Below, piece by piece: positions 61,201 to 64,000 of a stretch of DNA of 64,000 nt. The notes below the pieces were generated by a model. It worked only from the letters and a program-made list of their open reading frames with translations, was not told the origin of the DNA and searched no databases. The DNA is from Streptomyces alboflavus. GTDB lineage: Bacteria; Actinomycetota; Actinomycetes; Streptomycetales; Streptomycetaceae. How positions within the stretch are numbered: position 1 is the first letter of the stretch; every line of letters begins with the position of its first letter. Made by a program: the position numbers and the translations under genes. The stretch is taken from positions 1 through 64,000 of the forward strand of contig NZ_JNXT01000046.1 of the NCBI RefSeq assembly GCF_000716675.1, in the 5' to 3' direction.

Positions 61201-64000
61201 TCAACCCGGACACCGCGCTGTCACTGGCGCCCCACCCCATCGGCCAGGTCTCCTTCAACTACCTCGGGCGATTCTCCGCGGTCGCGGACATGCCCGCCGG
61301 GCTACGGGGCTTCGGCTTCACCCAAGCCCACGACGTGGCCGAGCTGGCGGTCCTGGACGCCGCCCACGACCCCCGTATGCCCGCCCTCGCCGAGATCGAC
61401 ATCAACGCCGCGGTCACCGACACGTCCGACGGCCCGTGTCTGAGCGCTGAGTTCGCCGCTCCCGAAGGCGTGCTCGCGCCGGAGGACGTCCGTGAACTCG
61501 CCGACCTGTGGTGCCAGGCCCTGACCGCTCTGACCCGGCACGTCGCCCACGGTGGCAGGGGCGGTCTGACGCCGTCCGATGCCCCGCTGGTCACCGTCGC
61601 GCAGACTGACATCGACCGTTGGGAGAAGCGCTACCCCGGCCTGTCCGACATCTGGCCCACTTCTCCCGTTCAGTCGGGCATTCTCTTTCACAGCCAGTTG
61701 CGCGCCGCCGACGAAGAACCGGCCGGGGCCGCCGACACCGGCCGGGGCTCCTTCGACACGTATCAGGAGCAGTACACGCTCCACCTGTTCGGACCGGTCG
61801 ACTCCGAGCGGATGCGGGCGGCCGGGCAGGCGCTCCTGGACCGGCATCCGGCGCTGCGCACCGCGTTCGTCCCGGACACCGACGGGCGCCTGGTCCAGCT
61901 CGTCGTCGACGACGTCCGGCTGCCGTACGCGCACACCGATCTCGGTCACCTCACGGGCGCGGCCCAGGACGACGCCTTCGAGGAACTCCTCGCAGCCGAC
62001 CTGCGGGCGCACTTCGACCCGGCGGACCCGCCGCTCCTTCGGCTGCACCTGGTCCGCCTCGGCGAGGAGCGCTTCGAGCTGGTCGTGGCCTCCCACCACG
62101 TCCTGTTCGACGGCTGGTCGGTACCGGTCCTGGTGGGTGATCTGCTGCGCTGCTACGGCGAAGGGCACCTGGGCGGACCGGCGCGCGGCCGCGGTTTCGG
62201 TGACTTTCTCACCTGGCTGGCCGGACGGGACACCGAGGCGTCGGCGTCCGCCTGGCGCCAGGAACTCGGCGGTCTGGAGGAGCCGACGCTCCTCGCCCCC
62301 ACCGGAGGGTCCGGCGGCGGTCTCGGCATCGGTCTGGCAGACGTGCCCCTGACGGACGAGCAGGCACGCGGCCTCACGCGCACGGCCGCCGAGCTCGGAC
62401 TGACCCTCAACACCCTCGTCCAGGGCGCCTGGGGGCTGCTCCTCTCTCAGGTGACCGGCCGTGACGACGTCGTCTTCGGCTCGGGCGTGGCCGGGCGGCC
62501 GCCCGAGCTGCCCGGCGTGGACTCGATCGTCGGCATGTTCCTCAACACCCTTCCGGTGCGGGTGCGTTGTGCGCCCTCGGACACACTCGCCGACCTTCTC
62601 ACCGGCCTTCAGGACCGCCAGGGCGCGCTGCAGGACTACCATCACCACGCGCTCAGCGACCTGCATCACCTCACGGGTCACAAGGCCCTGTTCGACACCG
62701 TCATCGCGTTCGAGTCCTTCCCCATGGACCGCGCGGCCATCGCCGAGGCGAGCGCGGCGGCCGGGATCTCCGTCACCGGTATCCGTGCCTTCACCCCCAG
62801 CCACTATCCGCTGGGCGTCTTCGTCTATCCCGAAGGGCCGCGCCCGCGCCTGAACCTCCAGTTCCAGCAGCACGCCTTCGACCAAGCCACCGCCGACGAC
62901 TACGCCGCCCGCTTCGCCCGCGTTCTGACGCGGATCGTCGAGAACCCGCGGTCCCAGGTCGCCGACATCGACGTCCTCGCGCCCACCGAACGCCGAAAGC
63001 TGCTCGCCGACTTCCAAGGCACCGCCGCGCCCGCCGTCGAGCACTCCATGGCGGAGCTCTTCGCCGAGCACGTCTCGGCGAGCCCGGACCGGCCCGCGGT
63101 CATCTCCGGCGAGCAGCAGCTGACGTACCAGGAGCTGGACGCGCGCGCGAACCAGCTCGCCCGCCTGCTCACCGCACACGGCGTGCGGCGGGACTCGGTG
63201 GTGGGCCTCGCGCTGCCGCGCTCGGCAGACCAGATCGTGACCGTGCTCGCCATCCTCAAGGCGGGCGGCTGCTATCTGCCCCTGGACCCCGAGTACCCCG
63301 CCGAACGCCTCGCGTTCATGCTGCGCGACGCGGCACCCGTACTGGTCGTCACCCACACCGGGACAGCGGTGGACCTGCCGGACGGCCCCTGCCCCCACCT
63401 GATCCTCGACGACCCCGGCACCCGGGCCGCCCTCGCGGAGCTCTCGGCCGACCCCCTGGAAACCGCTGCTCGCACTCACGTCGACCAGCTCGCCTATGTG
63501 ATGTACACCTCCGGCTCCACCGGCACCCCGAAGGGCGTCGCTGTCACCCAGCGCGGCGTCGTACGCCTCATCTTCGACAGCGGCCACCGCGAGGGCGTCC
63601 ACGAGCGAGTCCTGACGCAGTGCCCGCAGGCTTTCGACGCCAACACCTACGAGCTGTGGTTCCCGCTCCTGCGGGGCGGCACGCTCGTCATCGCCCCTCC
63701 GGGACGGCTCGACGCCTCGACCCTGGCGCGGATGGTCACCGAACACCGGCTGACGTCGGTGATCGCGTCGGCCGGCTTGTTCAAGGTGGTCGCCGACGAA
63801 ATGCCGGAGGCCTTCGCCGGCCTGCGGGAGGCGTGGTCGGGCGGCGACGTGGTGCCCCGCACCGCCTACGAGCGCGTCCTGGCCAGTTGCCCGGGCGTCC
63901 GCGTGGTCAACGGCTACGGACCGACCGAGGCCACCATGGCCACCACCATGCACCCCGTGTCCGTTCCCGGGGAGATCGGTGCGCCGGGGGAAATCGGACC
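58251..64000 (+). CDS. Nonribosomal peptide synthetase, modules A-T-E and C-A (3' end outside window)
   Basis: ATG at 58251 with AGAGGGACGGAG upstream; 1916 codons remain open to the window edge. Domain order: A1 (P-loop YTSGSTGRPKG near residue 169; NAYGPTE; NGKVDK), carrier protein (LGGDS, phosphopantetheine Ser near 574), epimerase (HHVIVDGVSW near 766 and the E-type FNYLGRF near 1003), condensation domain (SPVQSGILFH; HHVLFDGWS near 1282) and A2 (YTSGSTGTPKG near 1752). A1 pocket residues by alignment with GrsA are D-A-W-T-I-A-A-V-C, one conservative change from the Phe code. The starting A-T-E layout equals GrsA/TycA, so D-Phe loading is predicted. The following C domain should then accept a D-donor. 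The A2 pocket is unassigned. Confidence 0.93.
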   Translation, partial: MSYSASTTEIPMTTFSELFDRQVAASPDATAVVFGTEELTYRELDAQANRLARLLVARGVGRESVVGVALRRSPHFWASALAVLKAGGAYLPLDPEYPEARLAFMVTDSGAALVLADTAADVRLPRLSAPVLRVDEGEFVTAVATADASPLTEADRPAPTAANSAYVIYTSGSTGRPKGVTVTHTGLAALRATHRERFEVTPGSRILQLASPSFDAAVWDALMALTNGAALVIPEQTRLVGDDLARLLAESRVTHATLPPAVVATLPSDAPGNLTDLRVLIVAGEACPPHLAAHWAPGRRFINAYGPTETTVCATLSAPLTSDRAPIGTPVAASRVHVLDERLERVGPGTAGELYVTGPSLARGYLNRASLTAERFLADPFGAPGELMYRTGDVVRQGDDGQLEYLGRSDDQVKVRGLRIETGEIEAALAAHPRVAHSVVTTHDGRDAGEERGSGGTQIIGYVVPVEADAREQAGRGTGHLALDAGFEPGELREFAAARLPEFMVPARVLVLDRLPLTTNGKVDKAALPQPVFQGTVYRAPQSAAEEALALLFAEVLAVDRVGVDDDFFTLGGDSIQSLQLVSRARAQGVAISSQQIFECRTVARLAQTATAEGDAAPVLEELAGDGTGWMPLLPVARWLKDVGPGFDRFLQTMVLDLPPGIDAEGLTSTLSAVIDRHDLLRCRLVDEGEGALVVSGPGTVDAASLVRRVACEGDWARRPDAWRTLVLTELDEEAGRLAPRAGVVARFVWFDAGPETAGRLLVVLHHVIVDGVSWRVLLPDLAAAWSQIREGHVPRLPAVGTSVRRWAHALVEEAASPDRVAELGLWRSVVDGPDPLLGGRRLDPAVDVRATVRETRVELPVEVTEAVLSALPTAFRGEVNDGLLAALALALVQWRRTRGVRESSALIRLEGHGREEAVVPGADLARTVGWFTSAFPVRLDLAATDLADAFAGGEAAGRALKAVKEQLRAIPDKGIGYGLLRHLNPDTALSLAPHPIGQVSFNYLGRFSAVADMPAGLRGFGFTQAHDVAELAVLDAAHDPRMPALAEIDINAAVTDTSDGPCLSAEFAAPEGVLAPEDVRELADLWCQALTALTRHVAHGGRGGLTPSDAPLVTVAQTDIDRWEKRYPGLSDIWPTSPVQSGILFHSQLRAADEEPAGAADTGRGSFDTYQEQYTLHLFGPVDSERMRAAGQALLDRHPALRTAFVPDTDGRLVQLVVDDVRLPYAHTDLGHLTGAAQDDAFEELLAADLRAHFDPADPPLLRLHLVRLGEERFELVVASHHVLFDGWSVPVLVGDLLRCYGEGHLGGPARGRGFGDFLTWLAGRDTEASASAWRQELGGLEEPTLLAPTGGSGGGLGIGLADVPLTDEQARGLTRTAAELGLTLNTLVQGAWGLLLSQVTGRDDVVFGSGVAGRPPELPGVDSIVGMFLNTLPVRVRCAPSDTLADLLTGLQDRQGALQDYHHHALSDLHHLTGHKALFDTVIAFESFPMDRAAIAEASAAAGISVTGIRAFTPSHYPLGVFVYPEGPRPRLNLQFQQHAFDQATADDYAARFARVLTRIVENPRSQVADIDVLAPTERRKLLADFQGTAAPAVEHSMAELFAEHVSASPDRPAVISGEQQLTYQELDARANQLARLLTAHGVRRDSVVGLALPRSADQIVTVLAILKAGGCYLPLDPEYPAERLAFMLRDAAPVLVVTHTGTAVDLPDGPCPHLILDDPGTRAALAELSADPLETAARTHVDQLAYVMYTSGSTGTPKGVAVTQRGVVRLIFDSGHREGVHERVLTQCPQAFDANTYELWFPLLRGGTLVIAPPGRLDASTLARMVTEHRLTSVIASAGLFKVVADEMPEAFAGLREAWSGGDVVPRTAYERVLASCPGVRVVNGYGPTEATMATTMHPVSVPGEIGAPGEIG

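Noticed and set aside
61302..63953. Long minus-strand open frame opposite the NRPS gene (over 880 codons)
   Set aside because: It is the codon-bias shadow of the NRPS frame: low complexity in Gly, Val, Arg and Glu, no domain, no ribosome site. The plus strand carries complete NRPS motifs.

Overview
The window reads as high-GC actinomycete DNA, most likely Streptomyces or a close relative. The evidence is strong G/C bias at third codon positions, frequent GTG and TTG starts, translationally coupled gene pairs, many secreted hydrolases (snapalysin-type, collagenase-type, S1 protease, GH59), an LPxTG-type wall protein and a large NRPS gene. The first 52 bases are not genomic: they are an Illumina Nextera i5 adapter, so the left edge is a contig end. 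No tRNA, rRNA or CRISPR array was seen.

Layout. 0-3.6 kb: a membrane GT2 glycosyltransferase fused to degenerate receiver and GGDEF-like domains, coupled to an acyltransferase-3 gene (probably surface polysaccharide). 3.8-12.3 kb: a GntR/FCD regulator, an RsbW-like ATPase, an ECF sigma factor fused through a membrane segment to a CAP domain, a divergent M9 collagenase-like protease, a zinc-type CDF exporter and a snapalysin-like protease. 12.4-20.2 kb: a small aromatic-acid operon (MIO ammonia-lyase, Rieske oxygenase, 58-aa Cys-rich protein, acyl-CoA ligase). Its Rieske gene is split by a complete IS21-family element (14369-17341) with a 5-bp target duplication and a passenger gene. 20.3-30.8 kb: aminopeptidase P, a regulator, S1 protease, GH59 enzyme and AraC regulator, then a second copy of the divergent CAP / M9 protease arrangement in which the CAP gene has decayed.

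31.7-35.1 kb holds a tightly coupled three-gene minus-strand operon: a small helical protein with a Gly-rich tail, a P-loop NTPase and an unknown protein. It resembles actinobacterial NTPase-based conflict systems and is the best candidate here for an undescribed system. 35.6-37.4 kb is a frameshifted prophage remnant (portal and scaffold-like genes in phage order). 37.7-49.9 kb carries ordinary genes: methyltransferase, beta-propeller secreted protein, VOC, GNAT, metallophosphoesterase, two secreted alpha/beta hydrolases, DUF3105, SRPBCC, DUF3618 and a TPR protein. 50.0-56.0 kb is an operon of three DUF11-repeat surface proteins, only the first with an LPDTG sorting signal, divergent from a secreted metzincin protease. 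From 58.25 kb an NRPS gene (A-T-E-C-A...) runs off the right edge; its first adenylation domain has a phenylalanine-type pocket followed by an epimerase, so it probably starts with D-Phe.

Regulatory links visible in the sequence: an identical 17-bp element (TGCAATGTCACGCGTGA) lies upstream of the RsbW-like gene and in the sigma-CAP / collagenase intergenic region, and its 11-bp left half lies upstream of the second collagenase.
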